From contig JAHLLD010000004.1 in NCBI GenBank assembly GCA_020444325.1, forward strand, positions 289,644 to 353,643: 64,000 nt of DNA, in the 5' to 3' direction. Under the pieces are notes generated by a model that saw nothing but the letters and a program-made list of their open reading frames with translations, made no database searches and was not told the DNA's origin. The stretch's first letter is position 1. The number at the start of each line of letters is the position of its first letter. A program made the position numbers and the translations under genes. Of the stretch, positions 42,467 through 53,100 are shown one piece after another. The DNA is from a bacterium (lineage in GTDB: Bacteria; Bacteroidota; Ignavibacteria; SZUA-365).

Positions 42467-44803
42467 ATGAGACATTGCGTCGTTGTTCTGCCCCTGATGC
42501 TCATCCTGGCGGTGGGCTCCGTACCCGGGGAAGTGTTTGCACAGCATGGCATCATGACGATGACAAGAGGACGCGTGACGGCGGTACTCGACACTTACAG
42601 TGGACGTTTCTCTGCGCGTACCTCGGACGGACGCTCCCTGCTGTTCGCCGCCGAAATGGGCCTGACCTCGCATATCAGCGTCGTTATTGGGGACAGCATT
42701 TACACGAATTACACCAAATCACAGATGAAGGTGCCGGCCCCGCAGGTCAATCTTGGCCGCGGGATTGCAGAGCAGGGATCGGATCGCTTACGTTACGTCT
42801 GGGAGCTGAAAAGGGGGACCGGTTCCGTGCGTATCATCCAGGAACTCGAACCGGTTTCCGACAGCAGCTACCAGGAAGTACGAGTGCATCTCATCGTGGA
42901 AAACGCAACAGGCGCAACGCTGCAGGTGGGTATGACGGTTATGGAGGACCTCGACGCGGATGGAGACGATAATGTTCCGCTCCGTGATATGATGACGGTG
43001 GTCGACCGTGAGCGCGCATTCACCGAGCAGAATATCCCGGAACGGCTTGTGATGCATTCACAGGCTTTTCTGCCGGACTCGGCCGGTTGCCGTATTCTGG
43101 GTCCGGCTCTGACAAGGCCCGATATCGTGACAGCGGGCCGTTGGATGTATGATAGTTGGCTGGGCACTGCCGTGTACGGCTACAGGGCAACGGATCGGCC
43201 GTTGCTCGATGTCGCCGTCCTTCTGCAATGGAACAGCGGGCTGCTTCGTCCGGGTGAGAAACGACACGAGACCACGGCCGTCGGCCTGCTTGTGCCGCCA
43301 GTCCCGGGACCGGGTCCGACGACATTTGCGAAGGAATTTGTGGTCCCATTTATTCCCAGCGAGGCCGTGCTCAGTATTGTGACGGATTCCTCAACAATTG
43401 TGCGTGTTTCCATGCCGTACAACGACGCCTGGTATGAAGCTGACAAAGCGCAGGGTGGGCGCTGGGATACTACGGTGACCGTGACACCCGGTCATGCGGT
43501 CTCCGTCTATCTGCATCCATATATGGTTGGCGATCATAAAAAGGTGAAGGACTCCGTTTCATACTACCGGATGGGGTTTGCCACCGTGAGAGCGGAAAAG
43601 GAAGTCGGAGCGTTCATCCGTCATGTCGGTGTGCGTTCATTCGACGGGGCTCTTGTCTGGCCTGTCACCTGGTGGGATTCGCTGTATCTCAATCATGGAT
43701 TTATGCGGCATGGACAAGCAATTGTTCACGGAAATGACTCCGAAATGACGGTGCAGCTTGATGCGACGATTGTGTACGGGATATATTTCTATCGACAATG
43801 GTATGAATGGCCAACCTGGGGGGTTCCGCCAGGAAGTTCGAGTTTGATCGCATTGCCCCCAGGAGGATCACTGAATTACTATGCTAGTAGCGGTGGGGTG
43901 TTCGATCACTGGGACCGGTCCTATCTACCCGATGGAGATTTGACTGTTGGTGGTGCGGGAGATGTGATTGTCACCGACACGCCAGCGTGGATACCTGCAA
44001 GAATCTGGGCAAGCATTATTCCCGGGCATAATCCTTCAGGTACTCCTTCACTCGCGATGTCCTATCTGGATCACCCTTCCCGCAGACAGCTCGGGACGGA
44101 ATACGTCTTTGTGCCCTTCCGGAAGAAAACCGCCCGCGTTCAGGATGACCTGCTGCGCATCATCGCCTACGAGGATGATACGGAGTTGACGTTGTTTGAT
44201 GGCACGGCCTCAGTGCACCTGGACCGGTCCGAGTATCTTGATACCCTGATTTCCGTGCCAACCGTGCTGCGCTCGAACAAACCGGTGGCGGCGTATCAGC
44301 ATCATCTCGATTGGTCATATCTCGGAAATGATACGATGTTTTTCGGAGGCGCTCTCACCCTGCTGCCACCGCATCTCTGGGGAAGGCGGTACTACGTGGT
44401 TACGAACGACGCGTATCAACCCAATGTCGCGCCGTTGCTGGATGAAAGCTGGCGCAGGTATCCGCCCGTATTCAAAAACCTCTATCTCATCATCGTGACC
44501 AGGAAGGAGCACAGACAGGGTATTGTTGTAGGCGATCTGCCGCTCGATCCTGCTTCCTTCACCGTATTCGGCGACTATGCCTTTACCTGCGTCGACATTC
44601 AACCGGGCTACACTGTTGTCTACGGTGCTGCTCCGCTGCTCACTGTGGCGTGTGGTGGTGGAGTCGGTCACCCAGCGACACCAGTGTATGGTCCCCGGTT
44701 TTTCAACATGTCTCATATTCCACCGTTCAACAGCAAGAGCGGACCACCGGTCATACCTCACGGGGAATCCGACAACTGGGAGCCCCGTGATGCGAAGGAG
44801 TGA
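42467..44803 (+). CDS. Large secreted protein, IgGFc-binding-domain-like
   Basis: A 778-residue protein with a signal peptide (VVVLPLMLILAVGSVPGEVFA, cut near A25|Q) and no T9SS sorting domain. It is all-beta by composition. Residues ~560-720 resemble the IgGFc-binding (mucin-binding-like) module: LRIIAYEDDTELTLFDG, VPTVLRSNKPVAAYQHH and HLWGRRYYVVTNDAY. The N-terminal ~250 residues contain EDLDADGDDNVPLRDM, possibly a calcium loop. GGAG is 7 bp before the ATG. The codon and base composition looks less GC-rich than the core genes, hinting at recent transfer (by eye only). Function unproven. Confidence 0.6.
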   Translation: MRHCVVVLPLMLILAVGSVPGEVFAQHGIMTMTRGRVTAVLDTYSGRFSARTSDGRSLLFAAEMGLTSHISVVIGDSIYTNYTKSQMKVPAPQVNLGRGIAEQGSDRLRYVWELKRGTGSVRIIQELEPVSDSSYQEVRVHLIVENATGATLQVGMTVMEDLDADGDDNVPLRDMMTVVDRERAFTEQNIPERLVMHSQAFLPDSAGCRILGPALTRPDIVTAGRWMYDSWLGTAVYGYRATDRPLLDVAVLLQWNSGLLRPGEKRHETTAVGLLVPPVPGPGPTTFAKEFVVPFIPSEAVLSIVTDSSTIVRVSMPYNDAWYEADKAQGGRWDTTVTVTPGHAVSVYLHPYMVGDHKKVKDSVSYYRMGFATVRAEKEVGAFIRHVGVRSFDGALVWPVTWWDSLYLNHGFMRHGQAIVHGNDSEMTVQLDATIVYGIYFYRQWYEWPTWGVPPGSSSLIALPPGGSLNYYASSGGVFDHWDRSYLPDGDLTVGGAGDVIVTDTPAWIPARIWASIIPGHNPSGTPSLAMSYLDHPSRRQLGTEYVFVPFRKKTARVQDDLLRIIAYEDDTELTLFDGTASVHLDRSEYLDTLISVPTVLRSNKPVAAYQHHLDWSYLGNDTMFFGGALTLLPPHLWGRRYYVVTNDAYQPNVAPLLDESWRRYPPVFKNLYLIIVTRKEHRQGIVVGDLPLDPASFTVFGDYAFTCVDIQPGYTVVYGAAPLLTVACGGGVGHPATPVYGPRFFNMSHIPPFNSKSGPPVIPHGESDNWEPRDAKE

Positions 44804-44833
44804 ATCCCCTCACGGAGTTTCTCACCGCAGAAA

Positions 44834-44850
44834 TATGCACGTTGTGCATA
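44834..44850. repeat. TATGCA-N5-TGCATA palindrome, copy B1
   Basis: The core is TATGCA-CGTTG-TGCATA, flanked by AAA and TTTT, 31 bp after the stop of the secreted-protein gene. Confidence 0.8.
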
Positions 44851-44917
44851 TTTTCCAGGTTCCGTTGACTGTCTGACGCATCGAATCGGTGTCGCTGAGC
44901 CGTTTGCAGGCTGATTT

Positions 44918-44934
44918 TATGCAGTTTCTGCATA
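44918..44934. repeat. TATGCA-N5-TGCATA palindrome, copy B2
   Basis: The core is TATGCA-GTTTC-TGCATA, extended to a 25-bp symmetric ATTTTATGCA...TGCATAAAAT. It lies exactly 84 bp from B1 and 58 bp before the propeller-phosphatase start. Confidence 0.8.
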
Positions 44935-44992
44935 AAATTTGCATCCCATCGTTCCCCGGATATATTTTGCGATATCTATCAATTGTGGATAC

Positions 44993-47900
44993 ATGATCGC
45001 ATTTATCCGGAAATATGTGTGGATAATTGCCGTTCTGCTTTTGCTGCCCGCGTTCGCTTCTGGACAGACGCGGGAGTATCAGTCCATGCGGCTCGAACGG
45101 CTGGATATCACGGACGGACTGTCCCAGGGCATGGTATTCTGCATGTTCCAGGACAGCCGCGGCTTCATGTGGTTCGGGACGAAGGAGGGGCTCAATCGCT
45201 ATGACGGACATGAGTTCGTAGTCTACAAGAAAGTGCCGGGCGACAGTACGAGTCTGCCCGACAATTACGTGTTCGGCATTACCGAGGACACGCACGGCCG
45301 ACTCTGGCTGGCGACGGTGGGGGCGGGTGTTGTGCTCTTCGAACCGAAAACCGAACGCTTTACGGAAGTGCCCCTGCAAAATCCGCGCACCGGACGTGCC
45401 CTGCAGACGGTTGACGATGTCGACATTGACGGGAAGGGACGCGTGTGGGTTTCCGCACATATGGTGCGGCTGTTCTGCCTGGATGCGACGCGGAAGACGG
45501 TCGAGGAAATCCGCGCCAGCGTCAAGTATCTCGGTCCCTTTCGCCAGGAGGAGACGCAGGAAGTCAATCGGCTGCAGCGGGATGCTTCCGGCCGACTGCT
45601 GCTGCTGAGCGATGAAGGACTTTTCATGCTTGATGAAAAGCAGGACCGCTGGCAGTTGCTGGTGGACTGGGCTCGCTACTTCGGATACAGCGTCAAGGTC
45701 GGCCGTTTCAATAATGCGGTCGTATGTGATGACGGCAGTATCTGGGTGTGTTCGACCGAAGGACCCGCTTCCCACATCCTGCATTTCAGTCCCGATGGCA
45801 AAACGCTGCTGCGGCGCATGCAACTCGAGATCGACGGTCACCCCATTCTCGTGCGCGATATCGCCGAGGGCAGTGACGGAGCGATGTACTTCCTCGACTT
45901 CGGCTACTTCATCCGCTACGACAGGGAGTCTGACACCTATATCGCGGGCGCGGCCAACAGGAATGCGCATGGCGGCTATACCGGTTTCGGGAATCACCTG
46001 TTCACCGACAGGAGCGGAATTCTCTGGGTGAGCACCAGTGGGTATGGACTCAACACCTTCGATCCGCTCACCCTCGCTTTCGAGTCACACACCGGGGATA
46101 TCAATTTCGCACTGTTCGGAAAAGAACTGAGGGCATTCGACCGCGAGATCCGCAAGCGCACCAGCGGGGCGATGCGCATCGTCAACGATGTGTTCCCGCT
46201 ACGTACCGCCGACGGCAGTGTGTGGTGTGGGACGCTGGATCATGGACTCTGGTATTACGATGCGGCTACGGGACAGACCCGGCAGTACGGCATGCGCAGC
46301 GGGGATCCCTACAGCTTTCTGATGATACGTCATTTTCGTCCTTTCGTCGACAGCCGAAAGCAACTGTGGCTCGGCAACAAGCATGGCATCACTAAACTGA
46401 ATGCGGACACGGGGGAATGGACGTATTTCTGGTTCGACGGTGAGGAGCCGGATCTCACGCAGGCCGATGACTATATCACGGCGTATTTCGAGGCGAAAGA
46501 CGGCAGCCTGTGGTTGGGGTGCAAGCTGCGGGGATTGACACATTTCATTCCTGAAACTGGCAGCTTTCGTCATTTTCTCTACGACGCGCATGATGCCGCA
46601 TCAATCAGTCATAATCATGTGCTCACGATCGAGCCCGATCCGTATCAGCCCGAGCGTTATCTCTGGATCGGGACCGACGGTGGTGGACTCTGCCGCTTTG
46701 ACATGGAACGAGAGTCCTTCGAACGCTACGGCACCGAAAGCGGACTCCCGAACCCCGTCGTCTATGGCATCCTCAGCGATGCTGACGGCGCGCTGTGGAT
46801 GTCCACCAACGCAGGCATCAGCCGCTTCGATCCGCGCAGCGGCACCTTCCAGAATTACGACGAGCGTGATGGACTACAGGGCGCGGAGTTCAATCGGCAG
46901 CAGTACTACCGCGTTGGAAACAGGCTTGCATTCGGAGGGGTGAACGGCTACAATATCTTCGATCCGCGCAGAATCCACAACAACACCACGGTTCCGCCAG
47001 TGGTGATCACCGGTTTCCGCCTGTTCAATGATCGCGTGCATGTGCGAGATAGAAAAGCGCTACTGGAAACAGCGATGCCTTACGCGCGGACGATCAATCT
47101 GTCCCACACTCAGAACATGATCACGCTCGAATTTGCGGCACTGGATTTTCATGCGCCCGACCACAACAGGTATCGCTATCGGCTCGAGGGGCTCACTGAC
47201 GGATGGATCGACGCAGGCACCGAACGCGTCGCCACGTTCACCAACCTGGATCCAGGGGAATACACCTTCCATGTTATCGGATCAAACAATCATGGCGTGT
47301 GGAATTCAACAGGAGCATCCATACGCATCGTGATCGAGCCCCCATGGTACATGACCAGCTGGGCATTCCTTCTTTATGCCGTCCTGATTATTGGCGCTCT
47401 TGTGAGTATCGACCGTCTGCAGAAACGCCGTGTCATCGCGCGTGAACGCGCGGAGTCCCGTGTCCGTGAAGCGCGACTGCGCGCGGAGGCAGCGGAACTC
47501 GAAGCGCGTGCCGTCCGAGCGGAGAATGAGCGCAAGCAGAAGGAGATGCAGGTGGCCTCGGTCATACAGCAGCGCGTGCTCCCGCAGCAACTGCCGAAAG
47601 TGCCGGGATATGACATCGCCGCGATCAACCTGCCCGCCGAAGAGATCGGAGGGGACTACTATGATTGTATTGTTCTGCCAGATGGACGCGTTCTCCTCGT
47701 CATCGCCGATGTCACCGGAAAGGGCGTTCCTGCCTCCTTGCTCGTCAACAGTCTGCACGCCGCACTGCACATGCATCTCGATCATGCGCTGAATATGTCG
47801 TCATTGGTGCAGCGACTCAACACCTTCCTCTACGAGTCTACGCCTCCGAATGCCTTCGTCACCTTCCAGATTGCCGTCCTTCATCCCGGCAGCGGGGAAG

Positions 47901-48271
47901 TGGAAGTCGTCAATGCCGGACACAATCCCGCCCTGCATCACCTCAACGGCAGCGTCGTCGAAACCGGTCATGGACGCCATCTCCCGCTGGGCTGCGTAGC
48001 GGCAACGAAGGGATACAGCAGCGAGCGGTATATGCTGCAACCCGGCGAGGGCATGATGCTGTTCACCGACGGCATTACCGAAGCGATGAACGCCAAACAA
48101 ATACCATGGGGACAGGAGCATCTCGTCACGCTGCTCGACGGACACCGGGATCACAGCGCTGCCATGCTGCTGGGACTCGTCGTCGCTGAACTGCAGCAGT
48201 ATGCCGAAGGTGCCGAACAGAGCGACGATATCACCGCCGTCTACTTCCGCAGGCGCAAGATTATTCCCTGA
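44993..48271 (+). CDS. Two-component-propeller receptor with PP2C/SpoIIE phosphatase output
   Basis: A 1092-residue transmembrane receptor. A signal peptide (IIAVLLLLPAFASGQ) precedes a periplasmic 14-bladed Reg_prop propeller (residues ~30-680: DSRGFMWFGTKEGLNRYDG, DTHGRLWLATVGAG, DADGALWMSTNAGISRFDP) and a Y_Y_Y domain (~690-780). One membrane helix (~787-806) and a coiled coil lead to a PPM phosphatase (~860-1090) with metal residues in AEEIGGDYYD (D887/D890 region), NAGHNP, FTDGITEA and QSDDIT. This resembles B. subtilis RsbU but with an extracellular ligand domain. The start at 44993 is chosen for the signal peptide. No anti-sigma kinase or STAS partner is nearby. Confidence 0.92.
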   Translation: MIAFIRKYVWIIAVLLLLPAFASGQTREYQSMRLERLDITDGLSQGMVFCMFQDSRGFMWFGTKEGLNRYDGHEFVVYKKVPGDSTSLPDNYVFGITEDTHGRLWLATVGAGVVLFEPKTERFTEVPLQNPRTGRALQTVDDVDIDGKGRVWVSAHMVRLFCLDATRKTVEEIRASVKYLGPFRQEETQEVNRLQRDASGRLLLLSDEGLFMLDEKQDRWQLLVDWARYFGYSVKVGRFNNAVVCDDGSIWVCSTEGPASHILHFSPDGKTLLRRMQLEIDGHPILVRDIAEGSDGAMYFLDFGYFIRYDRESDTYIAGAANRNAHGGYTGFGNHLFTDRSGILWVSTSGYGLNTFDPLTLAFESHTGDINFALFGKELRAFDREIRKRTSGAMRIVNDVFPLRTADGSVWCGTLDHGLWYYDAATGQTRQYGMRSGDPYSFLMIRHFRPFVDSRKQLWLGNKHGITKLNADTGEWTYFWFDGEEPDLTQADDYITAYFEAKDGSLWLGCKLRGLTHFIPETGSFRHFLYDAHDAASISHNHVLTIEPDPYQPERYLWIGTDGGGLCRFDMERESFERYGTESGLPNPVVYGILSDADGALWMSTNAGISRFDPRSGTFQNYDERDGLQGAEFNRQQYYRVGNRLAFGGVNGYNIFDPRRIHNNTTVPPVVITGFRLFNDRVHVRDRKALLETAMPYARTINLSHTQNMITLEFAALDFHAPDHNRYRYRLEGLTDGWIDAGTERVATFTNLDPGEYTFHVIGSNNHGVWNSTGASIRIVIEPPWYMTSWAFLLYAVLIIGALVSIDRLQKRRVIARERAESRVREARLRAEAAELEARAVRAENERKQKEMQVASVIQQRVLPQQLPKVPGYDIAAINLPAEEIGGDYYDCIVLPDGRVLLVIADVTGKGVPASLLVNSLHAALHMHLDHALNMSSLVQRLNTFLYESTPPNAFVTFQIAVLHPGSGEVEVVNAGHNPALHHLNGSVVETGHGRHLPLGCVAATKGYSSERYMLQPGEGMMLFTDGITEAMNAKQIPWGQEHLVTLLDGHRDHSAAMLLGLVVAELQQYAEGAEQSDDITAVYFRRRKIIP

Positions 48272-48319
48272 CAGAAAAATGACTTGACCGCTTGTTTTTA
48301 CATTCTGGTCGGGTTAAAT

Positions 48320-48338
48320 TAGGATATACAAAATCCTA
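48320..48338. promoter_or_regulatory. Inverted repeat upstream of the beta-barrel gene
   Basis: TAGGAT-N7-ATCCTA is a perfect interrupted palindrome in an A/T-rich stretch. It overlaps the end of a possible -10 box (TTAAAT at 48314-48319, with TTGTTT at 48292-48297). It could be an operator for the gene starting at 48424. Confidence 0.35.
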
Positions 48339-48423
48339 TTTACATTGTTTGATCGTTCTGCCGAAGCCTGATAGTCGAAGCAGTACGCCATTAATGATAC
48401 ATGATTAACATCCAAGGTATCCG

Positions 48424-50106
48424 GTGACGCACCGGAAACGGATAGGTGTTTGCGCACCAGGAGGGGTCCTGCTGATGATGTGGCTCCTGACGGCAACCGG
48501 ACAGGCACAGAACCTGTCGAATATCGGCGAGAACGATCCTTTCCGTCTCGGCGGTTCGGTATCCGCGCGCGGTGTACTGTACGAAGCGCAGAATATCGAT
48601 CGCCGCCGGCAGCCCTTTTCCTGGGTGCTGAACGGTACGCTGAATCTCAACATCTATGACATGGATTTGCCCTTCAGTTTCACGTTCAGCGAGCAGGAGC
48701 GTGAATTCGCGCAGCCTTTCAATCAGTTCGGGGCGAGTCCGACCTACAAGTGGGTCAAAGGGCACGTCGGCTATCGTTCGATGACCTTTTCGCCGTACAC
48801 GCTGGCGGGACATCAGTTTCTCGGCGCCGGAGTGGAGATGAATCCCGGTCTGCTGCGGCTTGGACTCATGTACGGACGTTTTCAGCGCGCTGTGGAGGAA
48901 GACACATCCTCGAACCGTTTCGTGCAGCCGGCCTATTCGCGCAGCGGATACAGTGCGAAACTGGGTGTGGGCAACAGCTCGAATTATTTCGATGTCATCA
49001 TGCTCAAGGCAAAGGATGATGAGGCTTCCCTCCGGCGTGCGCCAACGGGAAGCCTGGTCCTTCCCGGCGAAAACCTCGTACTCGGTATCGCGGGTACCAC
49101 CGAACTGTTCGATGGATTCCGGCTCATGCTGGATGCTGCGGCCAGCGACTATACGCGTGATGTGCGTGCGTCAGCAATAGACGATCCGGACAATACGCAT
49201 ATCGAGGCGTTTGATGCGCTGAATAACAACCGGTCGTCAACGCAGTTTTACACCGCGGTGAAAGCCGGGGCGACATACAGTTATCAGCGCTTCAGTCTCG
49301 CGGCGAATTATACGCGCATCGACCCGGACTACCAGTCCATGGGCGCCTATCACATCACGAACGACCTGCAGAGCTTCGCGATCGCACCGCGTTTCGTGTT
49401 GCTGGAAGGACGTCTGCGCGTGAGTACCAACCTGACCTTCAGGCATGACAACCTGCAGAACAAAAAGCCCTACACGACCAGCCGTTTTATTCCCGTCGTC
49501 GCCATCAGTCTGCAGCCCGGCAGCAGCTTCGGTGTGGACCTGAATTACACCGATGTGTTCAGTACACAGTCGGACGGCTATCGTGCGGTCAACGACAGCC
49601 TGCGCCTTGATCAGCAAAACCCGATGATCATGCTGTCGCCGCGCTACAGTATCATCGGTGGTTCCGCATCACACACGTTTCTGCTTGGCGTGATGTATCA
49701 GACGCTGGTTGACAACAACGCGTTTACTTCCCGCTGGTCCGAATACAGCACGACGAATCTGAACCTGACCTACACGCTTGCGCTGACGAAAGCGCAGTTC
49801 TCCATGTCCGCCTCGGCAAACACCACACGCCTCGAAAACGCGGGCGGGACATACCGCAACAGCGGCGTCTCCGTCAACGCGAGTAAAGGATTGCTCGAAC
49901 AGGCGCTGCGGCTGACTGCCGGAAGCGGTGTTTCCTTCCATGCGACAGGTGAGACCGTCACCGGAACACTGGGCGCGCGCTACGCACTGCAGAAGCGGCA
50001 TTCGTTTACCGCCACGTTGAACATCGTCAACTCGTCCGCCGGCTACTATGCACAAGAGAGATTTTCCGAATACACACTGGTTCTTGGCTATGCGTATACA
50101 TTCTAG
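48424..50106 (+). CDS. Outer-membrane beta-barrel protein
   Basis: A 560-residue protein with a GTG start, AAGG 6 bp upstream, a signal peptide (GGVLLMMWLLTATGQAQ) and a long series of amphipathic beta strands (FSWVLNGTLNLNIYDMD, FSLAANYTRIDPDYQSMG, HTFLLGVMYQTLVDNNAF). It ends in an aromatic strand EYTLVLGYAYTF with terminal Phe, the BAM recognition signal. Roughly 24-28 strands are plausible from the length. Its 3' end overlaps the giant gene by 17 bp, so the two are made together; a barrel that anchors or exports the giant protein is the simplest reading (inference). Confidence 0.82.
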   Translation: MTHRKRIGVCAPGGVLLMMWLLTATGQAQNLSNIGENDPFRLGGSVSARGVLYEAQNIDRRRQPFSWVLNGTLNLNIYDMDLPFSFTFSEQEREFAQPFNQFGASPTYKWVKGHVGYRSMTFSPYTLAGHQFLGAGVEMNPGLLRLGLMYGRFQRAVEEDTSSNRFVQPAYSRSGYSAKLGVGNSSNYFDVIMLKAKDDEASLRRAPTGSLVLPGENLVLGIAGTTELFDGFRLMLDAAASDYTRDVRASAIDDPDNTHIEAFDALNNNRSSTQFYTAVKAGATYSYQRFSLAANYTRIDPDYQSMGAYHITNDLQSFAIAPRFVLLEGRLRVSTNLTFRHDNLQNKKPYTTSRFIPVVAISLQPGSSFGVDLNYTDVFSTQSDGYRAVNDSLRLDQQNPMIMLSPRYSIIGGSASHTFLLGVMYQTLVDNNAFTSRWSEYSTTNLNLTYTLALTKAQFSMSASANTTRLENAGGTYRNSGVSVNASKGLLEQALRLTAGSGVSFHATGETVTGTLGARYALQKRHSFTATLNIVNSSAGYYAQERFSEYTLVLGYAYTF

Positions 50107-53100
50107 ACTTCTTCGCTCCTTGACGGGACTCCTGCTCCTGCCGCTGTTTGTGGCGATCGTGCTGCTGTTCCCCGCCGGTTCGCTGCATGCGCAGACGGAC
50201 ATCAACGTCACCACGCAGGTGCTGCCTCCTTACTCGCCGTATCTGTCGGACTATGTGACGATAGAAAACAAGGTGGTGATAACGCTGGTGAACACAACGC
50301 CCGCGCCGAAAAACGTGCGCCTGATCGGCCGCATCGAAGGCGGGAACAATATCACCATCACCATCCCGCAGAATTACATTCCCCCCCAGGGCATTCAACT
50401 CGGTCCCAACGAGGCCCGCGCGCTCATGGGTGCGGAACTGGCGGATTATCTCAATCCCGACATCCTGCAGTTCCAGGGGATCAGCAAGGCGGAGGTTGTG
50501 CAGGGCAACGGATTGCCGGAAGGGGATTACAGTTTCTGCGTGCAGGCGGTGGATTATCAGAACGGCACGCCGCTGTCGCTTCCCGCTCCCTCGGGGTGCG
50601 CGTATTTCAGTATTACGCACTTTGAGCCGCCTGAAATTCTGCAGCCCACATGCAATCAGGCCACGATGGCCTCGAGTCCGCAAAACCTCGTGATGAGCTG
50701 GACCATTCCCGCGGGCGCGCCGCCGCAGAACATCGAGTACGTCCTCACCATGACGGAAATGTTTCCGCAGGATATCGATCCGAACCAGGCCGTGCTTGCG
50801 GCGACGGATCCCCCTTTCTTCCAGGTCGTTGTGCAGAGCAACAGCTTTCTCTACGGTCCCAACGCTCCGCAGCTCGAGTCCGGCAAGCGCTATGCCTGGC
50901 GCGTCACCGCGCGCGAACGTCTCGGCTCCCCGAAAATGCTGTTCAAGAACAACGGACACAGCGGCGCCTGCTACTTCCTCTGGCAGGAGGGACAGCTGGT
51001 CGAAAACCAGGGTGAGGAAGAAGATGAAGAGGATGTCGACATCGACGAGCAATACGCCGAGGATTGCGATGTGCTCAACTGCGCACCGCAGCCGCTGGCC
51101 ACGGGACCCGCTTCCAACAAAACCTACAAGGTTGGCGACGAAGTGCAGATCGGCTATTTCGTCATGACGATCACCAGCCTGTCGAATCCCTCCGCATCCG
51201 GACTGAGCGGCGAGGGCACCATCGATGCTCCGATTTTCCATACGCAGCTGAAGACGACATTCCAGGGATTGCAGGTGAACGCCGAGAACAAGGTGTTCAA
51301 CGGCAACGTCAACGGTGCGTATGATCCCGGTTCGCAGGTGAACCAGGCGATGAAGGATTTCTCAAACAATATGGACCAGATCACGGGCGAAGCGGTGAAG
51401 TCCGTCTCCGATTTCGTGAAAGGGGGACAGAAGTACGTCGAGAATTTCGTGGATATGAATGTGCAGGGACTGCCGTTCGCATGGAGCAAGATGCTCTCGG
51501 GCGACGTGCAGCTCGTCAATATCGTCGCCGTGGAATTTGCGCCCGACGGCGCGCGGCTCAATGCCGTATTCGACATGCCCATCCCGGAAGCCAACAACAA
51601 AATTCTCGCCTTTGCGCAGAAGAACGTGTGTTTTCATCCGACGGGACTGAGTGTGGAGGGACTGCAGAAGCTCACCATGCTCGGCAACGACTACACCTTT
51701 GACTGGGGTCCCAGTGCCCAGTGCACAATCGAAGCAGCCGGTGGAAACAACGGCGGCACCTATGTCGCCTGGAATTGCGATGGCTTCCAGGAACTGCAGA
51801 TCGAGGGGAATTTCGTATTCGACAATTCCATGATCGAGAAAGCCGAGGGCGGGGGACAGGTGACGGCCTCCTTCGTCTTCAACGGCTCGGCATGGGGCGA
51901 CCTGCTCGGCGAAATCGACATGGATCCTTTCGTCATCGCCGGCATGCAGGGCATGGAAATGGATATCGATGAGGTCGTCCTCGATCTCTCCGACATCCGT
52001 AACCCACAGAACATTTCCTACCCCGAAGGCTACAACGGTACGCAGGGAATGGATTGGCGCGGCTTTTATTTTAAAAACATTACGCTCACTCTGCCCGACT
52101 ATCTGAAGAAGGGGAATGAACCGGTGCAGATTTCACTGAGTAATGCGCTCATCAATAAGACAGGCTTCACCGGTGCCGTGACAGTGCAGCCGGTGTTCGA
52201 GACCGACGAAGGGAACCTTGGCGGCTGGGCGTTTTCCATCGACAAGTTTGAACTCGCCTTCGTCGACAACGCTCTCGTCAAGGGCGCATTCCAGGGTGAG
52301 CTGGAAATTCCCATTGCGAGTACCGGGCTCGGCTATTCCTGCTTGCTCAGCAACTCGAACCAGGGATTGCAGACAGAGTTCGAGGTCGAGAGCCTTGACG
52401 ATATCGACGTGCCCATGTGGGGAGCGACGCTGACGCTGCAGGACGGCTCGGCGATCAGTGTGGAGACCGTACAGAATGACGTCACGGTGCAGGCCATACT
52501 CAGTGGTGAACTGACCATCGACAAGAGTTTCCCGGAGATGAAAAATGTCGCGGTGAAAATTCCCGACGTCGAATTCAAGGATCTGACCATACAGAACAAG
52601 AAGCCCTACGTGACTGCGGAGTATTTCAAATTCGCGAGTCCCGAGAAAAGCTTTGCCGGTTTCCCTGTCAGCATTGACGCGGGGGATGGCATCGGATTGC
52701 ATTTCCAGGGTGATGACATGGTCGGACTCATGCTCGGTTTCCAGATCGGACTCGATGGCAACGGAGAGAGTGCGATCTCCGGTGGCACGAGCTTCACCAT
52801 CTGGGGAAAAATGCAGATGGTCGACGGCAAGCAGAAATGGGTCATCGACAAGCCGCAGCTCAATTCCATCAACATCGAAGCCAGCGTTGCCGCCTGTGAT
52901 ATCATGGGCGAGATCAACCTGTACAGCGGCGACGAGAAATTCGGTGACGGCTTCCGCGGTGCGCTCAAGGTGACCTTCCGTCCCGTTGTCGAAGTCAGTG
53001 CCACTGTGCAGTTCGGCAGTACCACGTACAAAAACGGCGGCGAGCGCTACCGCTACTGGTATTTCGACGGGATGGCCCGTATTGGTACGGGTATTCCGAT

